From Sebastes aleutianus (taxonomy: Eukaryota > Chordata > Actinopteri > Perciformes > Sebastidae): a DNA stretch of 64,000 nucleotides. Positions 25,083 through 38,728 of the stretch are shown here, in pieces. Each line of letters starts with the position of its first letter. Within the stretch, counting starts at the first letter, position 1. Made by a program: the position numbers and the translations under genes. Location of the stretch: positions 12,854,534-12,918,533 of the forward strand of contig CAKAKS010000004.1 in NCBI GenBank assembly GCA_916700875.1, read 5' to 3'. The notes under the pieces were generated by a model. The model did no database searches, had not been told where the DNA came from, and saw only the letters and a program-made list of their open reading frames with translations.

Positions 25083-26724
25083 AATTGTGCAACATGGCCC
25101 CCCTCACTTGTAACCTACTCTGTTGCAGTGGTCTGAACAAACTGTATGGGGCGGGATGGGCTCTCTTGTGCCCTTAAAGTATCAGTGCGGTGACAGATGA
25201 TGAAAGGACAACACTGTTGCCTCGAGCCACAGTGGAGGATGACAGACATCGATGACAGGGGACAATCTACAGGAGACAATGAGAGACAGTGGGACTGGGT
25301 GAAAGTGAGATGAAAGAGAGTAGACAGGGAGAGACGGGAGGGAAAAAGGAGTGAGTGATAGTGAGGGTAAACAGAGGGGGAGGAACAGTGGATTGGAGCA
25401 AACAAACAGGGATTTCCAGATGAAAGTGGGTAGAGAGCAGAGAAGAAAACGGATTATCGTTCGGAAACACTGCGTTTGTGTGTGTTTGTGAGTGTGCGTG
25501 CAGTTTACAATGCACATGGATGAGTCATAGCTGGACCCATGCTGATTTCTACCAGTCAATATGGAGAAATAGCCAAACCATTTTGATCCAAAAAGTTTTA
25601 CTGCATCACATATATTTTAATAATTTCCAAAAAGGGAGTCATGTTTTAATGCCATTGGTACGTTTTTTTGCATAAACAAAGCTGCACATGTGCATCATTC
25701 TGCATACATCTGTTACATGTTTGTGTATCAGCAGACACGTGCACACATAGTTGGGATGACATGCACAGATGAGCATCAATGCACTGCGGCTTAATGCTGA
25801 ACAAATCCTTATCAAGACATTAATCCCTATATTAAGACAGGCTTAGCTGCTGCGCAATGATACCTTGCTGGGTATGAGCATGATGATTTCAGGATGACGA
25901 GAAGACAGAAATTTCAATTTCGACAAGCAATTTCTACGTGAGACACCTGCAAAATTTCATCTCCACAGTCTGGAGGATAACATGTCCATTCATTGAGATA
26001 ATCGTGGTTATAAATGTGGTGTATGTGATGCAGGGCGGGGAGTAATTCATTTGGATAGGTGGTGCAATAATGAAAAAGCGGTTCATCGTGTCACTGTGGT
26101 GATGCGTTCATACGTGTCAGCCATGCTGATGAATCTTAATCCTAAATCTCCTGACGGATGAAAACGAAGCCGATCTCATTAGCAGGTACCACCGTCGTTA
26201 TGGCAACAGGAAATGACTGACAAGGTGGCATAAGTGAGAGTCGGTAATTAAGGAGCGTGGCCTTAAAACTACACACTCACACACTGACTTTTCTCCCTGC
26301 TCCGTCCTTGGCCCAATGTATTTGGGTTTTCCCCTTATTTCCCATCTACCCTCTCTGTATTTCTCTCTCAATATCACTTTCACTCTGTGTTGAGTTGTTT
26401 TACACACACACACACAGTCCTACATACAAGCTCTCTGTAGGCCTGAAACTCCACACAGTGGTGGGCTGTATTACTCTATGAATCACTGCTGCATCCTGCT
26501 GCTACACTTGTGTCCCACACAGTTCGATTCACACACAGCTACAGGCCTAATAGCCCCCGTTACCCTCTCTGCTGTCACCTCTGAGCCCTCACACCCCTCA
26601 CACCTCTACACCAAACTGTGAGATCCAAATTTATGCTGTCATTTAACCAAGCCAACAGACCACTGCTAAAGTGCAAACAGTTGACATTTTGGATTAACAA
26701 GGGAAAAATTAAAGGAAAAAAATT
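25083..26724. other. intronic stretch, purine-rich first half
   Basis: The block 25290-25445 is strongly purine-rich with gaga-type low complexity; a (CA) run lies at 26403-26416. No gene recognised. Confidence 0.35.
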
Positions 26725-26885
26725 TACATTTCGGGATATAAATTCACTTTCTTGTTGAGAGTGAGATGAGAAAGTCAAAATACCATTTCCGTATGCTAAA
26801 TATGAAGCTACAGCCAGCAGCCAGTTAGCTTAGCTTAGCACAAAGACTGAAAACAAGGGGGAATAGATAGCCTGGCCTTTGTAAC
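26725..26885. mobile_element. fragment of the gcttagcttag-type MITE
   Basis: Carries the atatgaagctac, gttagcttagcttagcac and aaagactgaaaac blocks in the same order as the 24.2-25.1 kb cluster. Ends are decayed. Confidence 0.65.
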
Positions 26886-27064
26886 ACAGGTATAAATCTG
26901 TACTTTCAAAGAACAGAAATTCTCAGAGTTGACAAAGCTTCTCAAGAGTTACAAAATACATTATAAAACTGTTTTCAAAGGAAATGTCAATTAAAGCTTG
27001 TTACTAATACTCCCTGTGACTATAAGTTGAATTTGACATGTAAAATAACTGTGGAGTGCCTCTT

Positions 27065-27473
27065 TAAAGGAGCAGTGTACGGGATCTGGTGGTATCTAGC
27101 GGTAAGGTTGCAGTGTGCAACCAACTGAAGCCTCTCCCATGTGCCAAGCATGTTAGAAAGCTACGTTTGGAGCAGAGCCAGTGTGTAGAGAGTGTGTGTG
27201 TGTACATGGAAAGTGAGTGGTGAAGCATGAGAGAGAGAGCAGCAGCGGGTAACGTTATCGACTCCGGCCCATGCAGGCAAAGTAAGAGTGTTCGGTTTGT
27301 CTGTTCTGGGCTACTGTAGAAACATGGCGTTGCAACATGGTTGACTCCGTAGAGAGAGGACCCGCTCCCTTATTTTCAGGTGATCATACACTACAGAAAA
27401 CATACTTATTAATATTGTATTCCATGTCTGCATTGTTACACACAAAATTTGACACATTTAAAATGTGTTGTAC
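27065..27473. mobile_element. decayed relative of the 16438 MITE
   Basis: Begins taaaggagcagtgtacggga and shares the tatctagcggtaagg, aactgaagcctctcc, cgttatcgactccggccca and catacttattaatatt blocks with 16438-16782. The right terminus is no longer recognisable. Confidence 0.7.
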
Positions 27474-27489
27474 AGTTCAGGTAGCAAAC

Positions 27490-27900
27490 ACCTTTCTCGG
27501 TGTGTAGGTTGTGTGCGTAACGTTAACGAGAGTGCGGTCGAGAGAGAGAGAGAGAGAGAGAGCGAATGTGTGTGTGACGGACGATGAGTATGAAGTTAGC
27601 AGTTATAGCAGTGAACGTAGCAGTGCAGTGTGTGTACAGTTTAGGCTATTTTAAGGTGAATAAATGCTACAACTCCTCAAGACCCAAGCCAAGTTCCCCC
27701 CTGCATTGCTTGCCACCTACCGATTAAAGTAAAGTGGGGTAGCCCTGAAGTTAGCGGCAAATTCGGCCCAGACTTACTGAGGTAGACTGACCTTTAAGAT
27801 GGACCAGCTATAGCTCAGCACCCCCACCCAGCACCCTCCAAAACCCCTAAAAAAAATACTGGGTCGTCGAGCCTAACAACTTTTCTGGCGGAAACCCTGA
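27490..27900 (-). mobile_element. possible repeat ending at tctggcggaaaccctga
   Basis: The right end tctggcggaaaccctga resembles, in reverse, the tcagggtttccgccaga terminus seen in many fish repeats. A (GA) run lies at 27540-27562. The left limit is unclear. Confidence 0.35.
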
Positions 27901-29549
27901 ATTATGCTGTACATATATCTTATAATATCCCCAGGCTGTAATAAATGTACAGTAATGACATAGCTATCATAATGCAAGTCACTATAGAGGTATAGCGGGA
28001 TATGTGGTGCCCCGAGGAGCTTGTGGTAAACAGAATTTGTGCCACTGCAGCTACAGGCGAGTACAAAACAATAAAGTATCTACAGTTAGCCCAAACTGAG
28101 TCCATAAATTATGACCATAAGATATAGGAATTAGGTTTCAAAGGACAACATACTTCAACAGGTGCTAGGAGAGATAAAGAAGGAGAGAGGTGAAAAGGAA
28201 GGGCAACGTGTGTGTACAAATGTTGGGGTGTCAAGACTCTATTAGGGAGGATGGACAACTTTATAATGCATTTTATCTGTACACATCACATTATGTCCTC
28301 CTATTTTTTGTGCAAGCACAAGGCAAGTCATACATTCATATATTACCAGAGTGTTTAGTCAATTCTGCAGTTTGCATCATGTCTTCAACTGCATTGTGTT
28401 TGTATTTTTATGTTTGAGAGGGTTTGTTATGCCCTTGACTGTTCAATAAATCACTTGAATGTTCTGTAAACCACTCTTCTTATTAAAATGACTTCATAAA
28501 TATTTCCAACTTGAACTAGGGGGGAGAGGAGAGAATTATTATTGCTGATATAACACCAAGTAGAGCACGTTAGGATAATAAAGTGTCGCTAATACAAAAT
28601 GGGGCCATAAATTACGGTGCAGCCGAGCAATGTGAGTCACTACAGCGAGATTTCCTTCAGGTGGAGAATGTAACTTTGCTCAGTGTTACCTTGGGAACTA
28701 GCTCGCTGAATTTACAACATCAGTCTTCAGGTCATGTAGGGACTAACCAGAAACAAGACCATGATTCATAATTTATTAAATACAGACAGAGCCTCTGCTG
28801 TACAGATCCCTAGGCGCTGCCAGAGGTAAATCATGAAACGCATTTTCGCAGATTTTTACAAAATGTTCCTTTTATGGATTTGATTCTATTTGATATTTAC
28901 CTGTCATCATTTGTTAATGATTCATGTCTTGTGTGTATGTGTATATATATATATATTTACTGTATATATATTAAAAACAGGTCTAACTAAAGTTCTAAAA
29001 GCAAAGTAAAGGTGAAAGATGAAAGATCATCTAGAAGAAATACAATTGGAGAATAAGTGTCACTGCTGCATCCACCATTTCAGTGAATAACTGCACCCAC
29101 CAGCCTGCAAGACGCAATCGATGTCTGAAAACCCGCCGAGTGGAAACAAAACGGAAACGTACAACCTTTCCTTCTGACTTGATCTTTCCTTCAGACGGAT
29201 CTCCAGGGGAAACTGGCATTTTCAGACACCTAGTGTTCATCCAAAGCTGTGTTGGTACAAAATATTAAAACTTACTCTTACATGAAACTGTTGGTGTTGT
29301 GGCTCCTCACTAAAACTCCCATGCTTTATTGATTTCAATCTTTAAAATCCATTTCAGGCCTGAAGAGACCATTGAGATGAATTAAAGATGTGGGTTGAAA
29401 TGGAAGTTTTCAGTTTTGAGAAACTAGACATATGTAGGCTTTTCCCAGAAGGCCTATAACACCACTGATACCAACTTTTAAATAGCTTCAAAACACTGTG
29501 AGAAAGACGAGATTTGCCTTACACTCAAATTTAAAGTTCACTTTTACAT
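27901..29549. other. intronic stretch
   Basis: Holds an AT-dinucleotide run at about 28943-28956. No gene or repeat ends recognised. Confidence 0.35.
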
Positions 29550-29972
29550 TAAAGCAGTAATAATTTATTTGTTTTTAACAATGGGGGCAGCAGAACAACT
29601 TAGAAACATTGACATATTGACACATTATGAAATTGTTGTGGTGAGCATATTAGCAAACAGTTGCCTATTAACACATCCAGGCAAATTAAAGTCCAATATT
29701 CACTCTCTTTTAGCTCTGTTTTGGTCTCCACCAACTCCTGAGGGAAATATCTGTCTCTTTAGCTGCTAGATGCCGCACCAGCTAGCCACTAACGTCATTT
29801 TTCTGAGAATATCTGACTGCTTTGGCCAAGCCAAAACAGTAAAGTTGCGGGCTGTTAAACTAAAATAATGAGCTGCAAGATGCTATGCTATCATTACGAG
29901 TTACACCTTTCATATACAAGCAGTAATTTGAGTCTTTGTTAATATGAAAATATTGATAAGTGCAGCTTTAAA
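29550..29972. mobile_element. possible MITE with taaagca ends
   Basis: The left end ttaaagcagtaat and right end agtgcagcttta form a short imperfect inverted pair, and the interior (agctgctagatgccgcacca) resembles a common teleost repeat. Weakly supported. Confidence 0.35.
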
Positions 29973-30574
29973 CAAGTTTAATCATTTCTAACTGGTAACT
30001 AAATTCTAGCCATGAGTCAGAAAATGTTAAACCCATGCCTCCCACTTGCATCTGCGATTCATTTTGTGGATATCATTTTTGTTTTTAGTCATTAATCATG
30101 ATTGGTGTTTCATGTACATGGTGAGGCTTACTAGATGCACTGTGTGTCTCATAAAACAGCTAAATCTGCCCATTAGTGATACCGCTCCACCCACAACAAC
30201 AAGCTTAGCAGTCTATAGAGAAGAGATGAATCTGTGCATAAGGAAGGTCATTTAATTATTGTGTTTGTACATTCACTGTAAGTCTGAGTTGTCCTGTTAC
30301 ATAACAATTCCTGGTTCCCAAATGCACCAGGGTGACAGTGTAATGTGTGCTTCAACATTAATCTAAATTAAACACTAATACTGCAGTTTGTCTGGGGAGA
30401 ACAGTGCATAAAATAAAAGCGGAGAATTGTCTCACAATTAGAAGGAAATTAAACAGCCGTGTAAGAGAAAATAAGGACATTTAATTTATTGCCCTCATCT
30501 AATATTAATCAACTTGTTTCAAAGTAGTGTATTTATTCAGGGATATGGTGTAGAGAGAAAAGGGCCTGTAGTTA

Positions 30575-31207
30575 CAACACAGTCTCACTGCAGTTTGTGA
30601 AATAGACACGAAATTAATCTATTTGACTCGTGTACATAGACACAAATTTCAACAATTAATTTTTTGTGAGTTTTCATACAAATGTCGAGCAACATGTGAC
30701 ATACGTGTCAATTTCAGCTCCAGTCTTTTCAAAATAAAGTTACTTAGTTAGGTTTAGGAAAAAGATCGACTTGTTTAGGCTTAGGCAACAAAACTACTTA
30801 GTTAGGTTTAGGAAAAGATTGTGGTTAGGGTGTAATAAAACCAAAAGTGGCGTAACTTAGGTACAGAAGTTACATGACAAAAACTACTTAGTTAAGTTTA
30901 GGAAAAGATCGTGGTTTGGCTTAAAATAACTCCGGAAGAGGCATAACTTAAGTACGGAAGTTACGTGACAAATAAACATTTACCTTTGGTTTCACACAGG
31001 ACATGAACGCCGGTCTCCTGGGCGAAAGTCAGGTGTTTTTATGTGGCGTTCGCCACTCTTCATACTTCCCGGTTCACAATTACGTGGATTACATAAGAAT
31101 TGATTTTGTGCTGACCATCACGAAAAAAAGGGAAATAAGTGTCTATGTACAGGAATCAATACACTAAATTTTGTGACTATTTCACAAACTGCTGTGTGAC
31201 TTGGCTG
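30575..31207. mobile_element. 633-bp hAT-like MITE with 31-bp TIRs and 7-8 bp target duplication
   Basis: The two terminal 31-mers match at 26 positions in inverted orientation, including an unbroken gcagtttgtgaaatag. The flanks gtagtta (30568-30574) and gtagtta (31208-31214) are identical and differ only at the eighth base. Three near-copies of ttaggtttaggaaaa-type sequence lie inside. No transposase frame. Confidence 0.85.
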
Positions 31208-31214
31208 GTAGTTA

Positions 31215-33425
31215 TTAATATGGACATTATGAAAGAGTGGTACCACCTTTTTTAATATCATACAAGGGTAGGTATCTGCTAATATTACTTACTGTCAACA
31301 GAAACCATAAAGGCAGAAAGGCACATTACTTATTGGATAGCTCAGCCTGCAGGTCTGAAGACAACGCACTTATTAAAAGCAGTGCAGCAAATTCATCTTC
31401 CATTCTGAAGATAACAGAAAAAAAACAAGCTCCTTCAGCCGCATTAATTAAAATCATTTATCATCATACGGAATTGAGGTGACGTATCGCTCCTCATAAG
31501 AACAATGCAGAAACTAACAGGTACCAAAGGGATCACTGTGCAGGAGCAGGCTCATCCGGTGTGTTCACATTACTTCTGGCCCATAAACAAACACCAGTGA
31601 GACCTACATGGAGGAAGCAGATATGGAGCCGCACTTCTGTACTGCAGTAGAGCAGCGCAGTGACCCAGGCCTCGCATGTCACATCGCCGCTAACAGCAGC
31701 ACAGCCAATTTAACTCCACGCACCCACCGAGCACGCTTCTAAATCAGTGTTTAATCACTAGAATGACAAGCTCAGCTAATTATTGCCCTCCTCCTCACCC
31801 ACATCGTCCCGCTCTCTTCCCCCTGTCAACTCTTTCTGCGGTGCACTGCCTGCTCGAGTACTCAGGCGACGGCTGGCTATTTCGAGCTACGCTGTCGTCT
31901 GGAGCTATGTTATACGAGTGTCTTCTTTGGGCCCGCTAATTATTACGATCATCCAGTCGCCGCCAAAGATACACGACTCACTGCTTATTTGTGTTTGTGC
32001 GATCCAAGCAGCCCGTCTGTGCTGTGATAGCTGGCTGCAAGTGACAAGATTGGTCAAGTTCGACTGGATGTCTGCTATTGTTTGTCTTTACACAGAATTG
32101 GGATTGAAATGCTTTAAAGTGTTATCGTTAGCTTTTTTTTAGAGCATTTCTAATTCAATATTTCCAACCAAAAACTCTTCTCTGATTTGCAAATCTGTTT
32201 TGAAAAAGGCATTAAACACACAAGCACAGAACCATGATCAAAAACCGCATGCAGCCACAAGACATTTTTGATATATTTGATTTTGGAAATGTATTCCTAA
32301 AACAGTGTGTGTCTGTCTGTGTGTGTATGCATCCATCTATCCTCGGGATGCCTACGGAAATGAAAGAAGGGGGAATGATTGTTTGTCACAGGGACAATAT
32401 CGACCCGGAGATTCTGTTTTGACTCCCTAAACAGTCTCACATGAGCATAACCAAGCGTTACAAAGAGAGAATTTTTCAGGGTGACATCTTCCCAACAATA
32501 TGCTTTCACTGAAGCCTAATAAGAATTTACAGATACGAAAGTCATCTCTCATTTTCCACTCAACGTTAATAGTATAATGACCACCCTTTTCAGTATAATC
32601 ACAAAATAACCTGAGACATGAATAAACATGAAGCTCATGAGGCCAAGTTAAGAAGAACAGAGCACTGGAGGACACTTAAATGTACAATGACAACAGACTC
32701 CAGAGGAGGGCACTAAAAGCATTGAAGAACCTATTAAATACTATAATTAGTGGACAGTGTGCTATAAACTATAAAAAAGTTCTTTCATAGAGAAATGGTG
32801 AAGGCCTTGAAGGACACTGAACTTTTCATCTCAAGGAGGTAACAAAAAGGTAAAAAGAAAATGCAGAATTCTCAATCGCCAAAAAAAAACTTTTTTCGTA
32901 GCACTTAAAACAAACAATTATATCAACTTTTCTTCTTATTTCTAATCTTATTATCTGAACATTTGAAACATAGTTTTGACAGCAAATCTTTTATTTTCTT
33001 TTTTAGCAGCAAAGCAGGGCAGACTTCGACTGCATTAGGCCTGAATATGGTGAAGAAAAAAAAACATCTGATTTGAGGTTGCGGTTTAAAAAGAGACTGG
33101 CAGAAGTGTTGTGTGTCACTCAGTCTGGTCTGAGGCCTGTGGTCAGCCAGTGGGACGAACAAAGTGCAGCCATGTGTAGACAGACAGTCCAGACCGGTCC
33201 TGACAACATGGACAACAGTGCTCCCTATGGGCCCAACGGAGAAGGTCATTTTCAAAGACTGCACACAGATGGGAGGGTTTGGAGACTGGGAGTGCATTTT
33301 AATGGTTTGGAGGATTTATACTTTCCGAGCCACTGTTCCTTAATAAAAGAAACTTTAAAAAGGAGGGGGAAAATTGTATTGTTGGACATAAATAAATAGG
33401 CCACATTTGGCTGAGTACCACGCTA
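31215..33425. other. intronic stretch
   Basis: Locally GC-richer at about 31780-31990 (119-codon open frame, not protein-like). Nothing else recognised. Confidence 0.35.
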
Positions 33426-33766
33426 CAGTGCAATCTGTAAGTATTTGGACAGTGATATGTTTTTCATTGTTTTGGCCGCTCTCCAGCACAAAAGAAACAA
33501 TGGGTTTAATGTGCTGACTTTCAGCTTTTCGGGTGTTTGGGGGTGTTCACATCTATATTAGGTGAACAGTAGGACTCAATGTGTTTTATAGCCTGAGGAG
33601 GAGGTAAACATAAAAAGTGCTACCATTTCTTTACGGTTCATTGGATGTAAACACCCTCAAAATAAAGCTGTAAGTCAGCACTTTACACTCAGAGTCGTTG
33701 TTCCCTTTCAAATTCAGTAGTACAAAGATAAAAACAAAATTGTCTGAATGCTTACAGACTGCACTC
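33426..33766. mobile_element. Tc1/mariner-like MITE
   Basis: Left end cagtgcaatctgtaagtatt and right end aatgcttacagactgcactc are inverted repeats (21 of 26 bases matching) flanked by TA at 33424-33425 and 33767-33768, the expected target duplication. 341 bp, no transposase. The stretch gtaagtatttggacag is typical of fish Tc1 relatives. Confidence 0.75.
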
Positions 33767-33768
33767 TA

Positions 33769-35650
33769 TGCTATTACATGTTTATTTTTAAGATCGCAAA
33801 CCCGTTTACAGAACATATTCTTTTGCAATTTCATTTTCACAATCCAGCTTGCGGTAGCGCCTGGCAACCCTCGGAGAGCAGTGGCAAAGCTCCATTAACA
33901 TATTTGGGTTAGCATCTCACAACCTGGCAACCGAGCGGTGCAGCTGTGCAAAACCCTCAGTACTGAGGGCACAGTCATAAAACACAATCAGCCTCCGATA
34001 AAACACAGGGAATCGACGGGGTCAGTTTGACTCGAGAAACGAGAAACACAGGTGGTGCTGCTACGGTATTAAACCATCACATGTTAATATGTCATTGGAT
34101 TATCAATCTGTCTTCCCCACTTTAACTGAAAAAGTGGTTAATCCTGCTAAACATAGTGAGCAGGATATAACCCTGGCTGGCTATGTATTTAATTGCAATT
34201 AAAGATGAATGTTGGGTTTCCCTAAATGACAAAGAGAAGTCTGGATATGTATTCCACATGTCTCCAGATGTCCTCGACTACACCGCTGCTTTCCTTCACT
34301 TGACCACAACTGTAATTGCAGATGTAGAGCTGGCGGGGATCCAGCGCTGCACTAATATGTACCAGCAGATGAGCAGTGCGCCCCAGACTTCATCTACCTA
34401 CGCTATAATATACAGCACAGCCCCAGAAATTAAGTGTTTACGATGGATGAACGACAGAGGTGAGAGCGAGGCAATTGGACCGGCTTAAAGGGGGGAATAT
34501 TATGTCAGGGGATGATATTAGCATGCCTGCCAAAACCACCACCATCAAAATGAGAAATTGAAAGAGGGAGAAACAGAAAGAGAGAGAGAAAGTTGCTTAT
34601 AAAAAAGCAGGAGGAAAAAGAAGAAGAAAAAAAACAGCGATCAGGTGACAAAACCAAAAGCGAGCAGCAGCGTACCCACAGTAATCCTCTATGCAGAGTC
34701 ATCACAAAAGAAGCCCTGCTACAGTTTGTGTCAGGCTTGAGTTTCTAATCAGCTGGCTTTGACTCGGTGAGTAATTGGAGCTCCGTCGCAGCGTGGAGCT
34801 CCTCTAGTGGCCATCTTTCTCTGACACGAATGCCTTTAATCATAGGACTTTGTTTCAGCTATGGCTGACTGCTTGTTATTGTGGTGTTTTCGCCACATGG
34901 CTGCAGCTCACTGCCTCCAAAAAAAAAAAATTGAGCCGTTGTTAGAGAGAGGAGAAGACACATTGGGATGGATTATGACAGCAGAGGAAGATAGCAGACG
35001 CTCTGTCTTTCAGCCGTTCAGGAAACTAAAAAGTTGCATATACTGCAGGAGGTGTGACTCCTCTAGAAAACAATCAATCACCGGCAATATGTCAGGACGT
35101 CTGATAAAAAAACGGCAGTGCCTATATTTAATACAGTGTGTGCACTTAATCATACAGCCAGAGATTAATGCTGCACTATACGTCTTCATTTTGATACTGC
35201 ACAGAAGATAAAGGATGCACATACACATGTGTATAAGCACAGACACACATATAAAGCATAAATTTGATCAAGAACTCTTCCTCGCTGTCATGCAGACATG
35301 CAGCTGCTGCTGCAGCAGCAGCTAATGGGGCAGAGCTCTCAGCATCTGCATCTCCTGTGTCTCATCAAGGACGGATGAAAAACATCCTCCAACAGTTTGT
35401 CTTCCCTCCTCTCTCACGTCCGTCCTCTCCCTCTATCTCTCTACCTCTAATACGTCTGCCCCACCTCATGCTCGACCTTGCAGTCGCCACATTCTCCTCA
35501 ACAAATCACACATCATAGACAGACTTCACGATTCAGCTGCAGCTCATCAATCCTACAGAGGTCGAGATATGACTGACTTTTAGTGTCCTATGTCACATTA
35601 GTAACATTGTCCCTTATGTCAGGAAGAAACTATACATCGTGTGTGTTCCT
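33769..35650. other. intronic stretch, nothing recognised
   Basis: A purine-rich tract at 34550-34640 and a (CTG/CAG)-like patch at 35298-35322 (gcagctgctgctgcagcagcag) are the only low-complexity features. Confidence 0.35.
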
Positions 35651-35850
35651 GAGGTCTAACAAACATGCATTTCCTTCCTCATAAAACATTTGCTTAGCCA
35701 ATTGTTTGATCATTTTCAAACATGCATTAACATCCATATTTACTTGCATACAGTAGCAGTGTTCTTCTTCACTGCCTTTCTGTGTTTCTTGGCGCGTTAC
35801 CACCAGTAGCTCAGTGGAATAGTGTGAAACCAGGAGGAGTGTGTATATCA
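35651..35850 (+). repeat. dispersed repeat shared with 48171-48380
   Basis: Shares aaatgcatttccttcctcat-type sequence, an agtcttct-like block and ttcttggcgcgttaccacca with the copy at 48 kb, in the same order and orientation. No clear ends. Confidence 0.6.
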
Positions 35851-35953
35851 GGTAACCGTGTGTGTGTGTGTGCGTCACATGTGCATCCCTGTGCATGAAA
35901 ATAAACAACATGGGGACCCACTTGTGAAAACATAGCTTCATAGCACTTCTAGT

Positions 35954-36395
35954 TAAAGCTGCAGTCTGGAAATTTGAGCAATTATGATAAAAAAAGTTAT
36001 TTTTATAAAACTGTCACTATATCCTGACAGTAGTGCATGAGGCAGATAATCTGTGAAAAAATATCATGTTCCTCTACCTCCTCCTGCAACAGCTGTCAAT
36101 CACTGCTCGCGAAACTCGCCAACTCCAATAAAACTGTCAAACTAGGCAGCGCTGATCAAATATGAATCAATATTCTGTTACTGTAATGCCTATTTATCGC
36201 CTCAAATGTTTTCAGAAACTGTGAAATCTTGCAGATACTATTAGGAGCAGCGGAGGACACCGGAGGACACCGGAGGACACGAGTCACATTTTTTCAGATT
36301 ACCTGTCTCATGCATTACTGTTAGAATATATTCACCATCTCATAAAAATAACTTTTTTAAATCATATTTTCTCAAAGTTACAGACTGCAGCTTTA
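35954..36395. mobile_element. foldback element with arms of about 100 bp
   Basis: Begins taaagctgcagtct and ends agactgcagcttta, perfect 14-bp inverted termini. The pairing continues imperfectly for about 100 bp on each side (ataaaaataactttttt, gacagtagtgcatgaggcag against its inverse). The interior contains three tandem copies of a 10-bp cggaggacac unit (36251-36281). Confidence 0.8.
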
Positions 36396-38728
36396 TGTCC
36401 CCATAGGAACTACAACACAGTATATATTAAATCTAGTACACAGCCCAGTTAGCCCAACAATACATTAACAATTACTTAGAATGCTGTATTAGCAACACAT
36501 TAGCCTCTGATAGCTAGTATAACTTGGTTAGCCAGAAGAAAAAACAATCATTAAACAGCTAAAAGAGACTAAAGAGACTGATCCAACAAGTGCATTTGGG
36601 GAGTAGATAAAGAATGCCTGCTAATATTTATTGGCTGCGTCCAAAATTCCATACTGAACTAACATGCTATATTTAGTACGTTAAAACAGTGAGATTTTTT
36701 TGTATGTCCGAAACCTTATTATGAAACCAATTGTATATGAAATGCATACTACGTCCAGAGAAATATTACAGCCAGCAAACACTGGACACTATGCCGACAT
36801 AAACATCCCACAATGCAATGCCGTAGTGACGACCGCGTTCATAACAGAAAATGGCGGACAGCTCTGTAACGCTTCAATTTAAGTGTAAGTATAAGATTTC
36901 CCTTTGCTAGGCGGCATTTTTTTAATGAGTTCAGACTGTGTGATTCTCACAAATCATCGTTTGGTCACATGAGGTTGGCACGAGTTACCATGGTTACGTT
37001 GGTTGGTGGGAAGTGATATACACTACTGTTTATTCACACAAAAGTTTGTTGAACGATCGTACACATATTGAGTATGTAATGCATAGTATGTGATTTCAGA
37101 CGCACCCGATGTCAGTTAAACTGCGAAAATAAATATACTAGTAGTGGTTGCTACTAGCAACGGGATGTTCAGCTGAAACCAACTGCTGGTGACTCTGGTT
37201 GACATGCAAAATTGTGTTATTTTACAATTCAATTTAATAATTAAATGCTGTTACATGATCTAAATACTTTCTTTCTAAATGCAATTAATCTGAATGACCC
37301 CTTTAAGTGCTACAGTATATCAGATAAGGTGTTTTGTTAACTTCACAGGAAGTAATCTGGGCTAAAGGTTCAAGGGTTCAGAAATGTGCAATAAACTAAA
37401 TTCCAACAACCCGCCATGGGCAAACATTTGAAAAAGGAGGATCTGTGTGCGTCGAGTGTTTAGCTTGCTGGTTTACTACCAAAGCAACAGTTTTTATCAG
37501 AACATACGACTCCTGCAGTCATTAAACAGAGGAGGGCGAGCCGACTGCGGCACCAGCTGTGACTCATAATCTCTAGAAACCAGTCACTCAACCAACGATG
37601 GTTCCCCTGGGAAACACATGCTGCTTGAGAAACGACCACCGGTGGCGGAGCGGCACCCCAAACTGATGAAACAATAGAGAGTGAGGGAGCCTGGTTTGAT
37701 TTAATTCAAGTGGGTGAGCGTGTGCAGAAAGATTGCAGGTATTTAAACAAACAGACGATTATCACAAAGATGGTTTAAAGCATAACTTGGAACTTATAAT
37801 ACTTATAAGCTTTAAATCAGCGATCATCAGTCCATAAATATGTCTACTGCATGATTTAATATTCATTAATAACAGAGATATTGGCTGACAGGTATCTTAA
37901 CCCATCACTTTATGCCATGAAGGTCGGCGCCTGCTCCTCTCACCTCAGGCCACAGTAAAGTTTAACGGTGGTGATGTAGATTCTTTGGACGACTTCATAC
38001 TGTTATTATTGGGTTGTTTTGATTACAAGTCATGGAAAGAGTCTTCCTGCATGTCTGGCTTGTGTGTTGTTTAGTGTATGTCGCTGGTAAATCTCTGGTT
38101 TACTGAATGTCATTGAACGCTCCAAGTTTGATTGTTGATGTAATAAATAAGTCTTTAAATCTAAATTTCTGTATATTTTAGATATCATTTCTTAAAGTTT
38201 AAGGGATTTTTTACTTTGATTAGAGGGCGAGACAGTGGTTAGTGAAGTTTCTAACAATAACACACTACTTAAGACATCTTTAATTTGGATGAACTGGAGG
38301 TAGCAATGATCCTGGTATGTCCTTCTCTGTATTTACTCAGATCGTGGTCGAAGGTCATGAGAAGTGTAGGGAGAGTTGTTTAGTTTTCACAGGGGCTGTT
38401 TCAGCGGGGCGCCGAGAAAACTGGAGTTACTGTACATGAAAACACACACACACACACACCTATGTTTGAAGAGACAACAAATACCAAGAGACTCATTAGG
38501 TTCTTTGAATTCTGTCAAGATGTCAAACATCACACTTTGAGAAGCCACAGTTTGATGAGTGCAAGGGATTATGGGTAGAAACGGAGAAGAGAGACAGACA
38601 GCTCTTCAGCGGACAGAAGTGCTTAATAGGGACTGATGCAATGAAATGGTTTCTATTACATTAACTTTAACATCTGTACTTAAAATGAAGATTTTGCAGT
38701 CAATGTACAGTATATAAATTATTTCAGC
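36396..38728. other. intronic stretch with one probable decayed repeat
   Basis: About 36634-37109 starts ctgcgtccaaaattccatac and ends tgatttcagacgcaccc, an inverted pair that resembles a fish MITE with many agtatg motifs. The remainder, 37110-38728, has a (CA) run at 38442-38459 and nothing else recognised. Confidence 0.45.

Noticed and set aside
36251..36281. Short tandem units as a CRISPR-like array
   Set aside because: Three adjacent 10-bp units with no spacers inside a eukaryotic foldback element.
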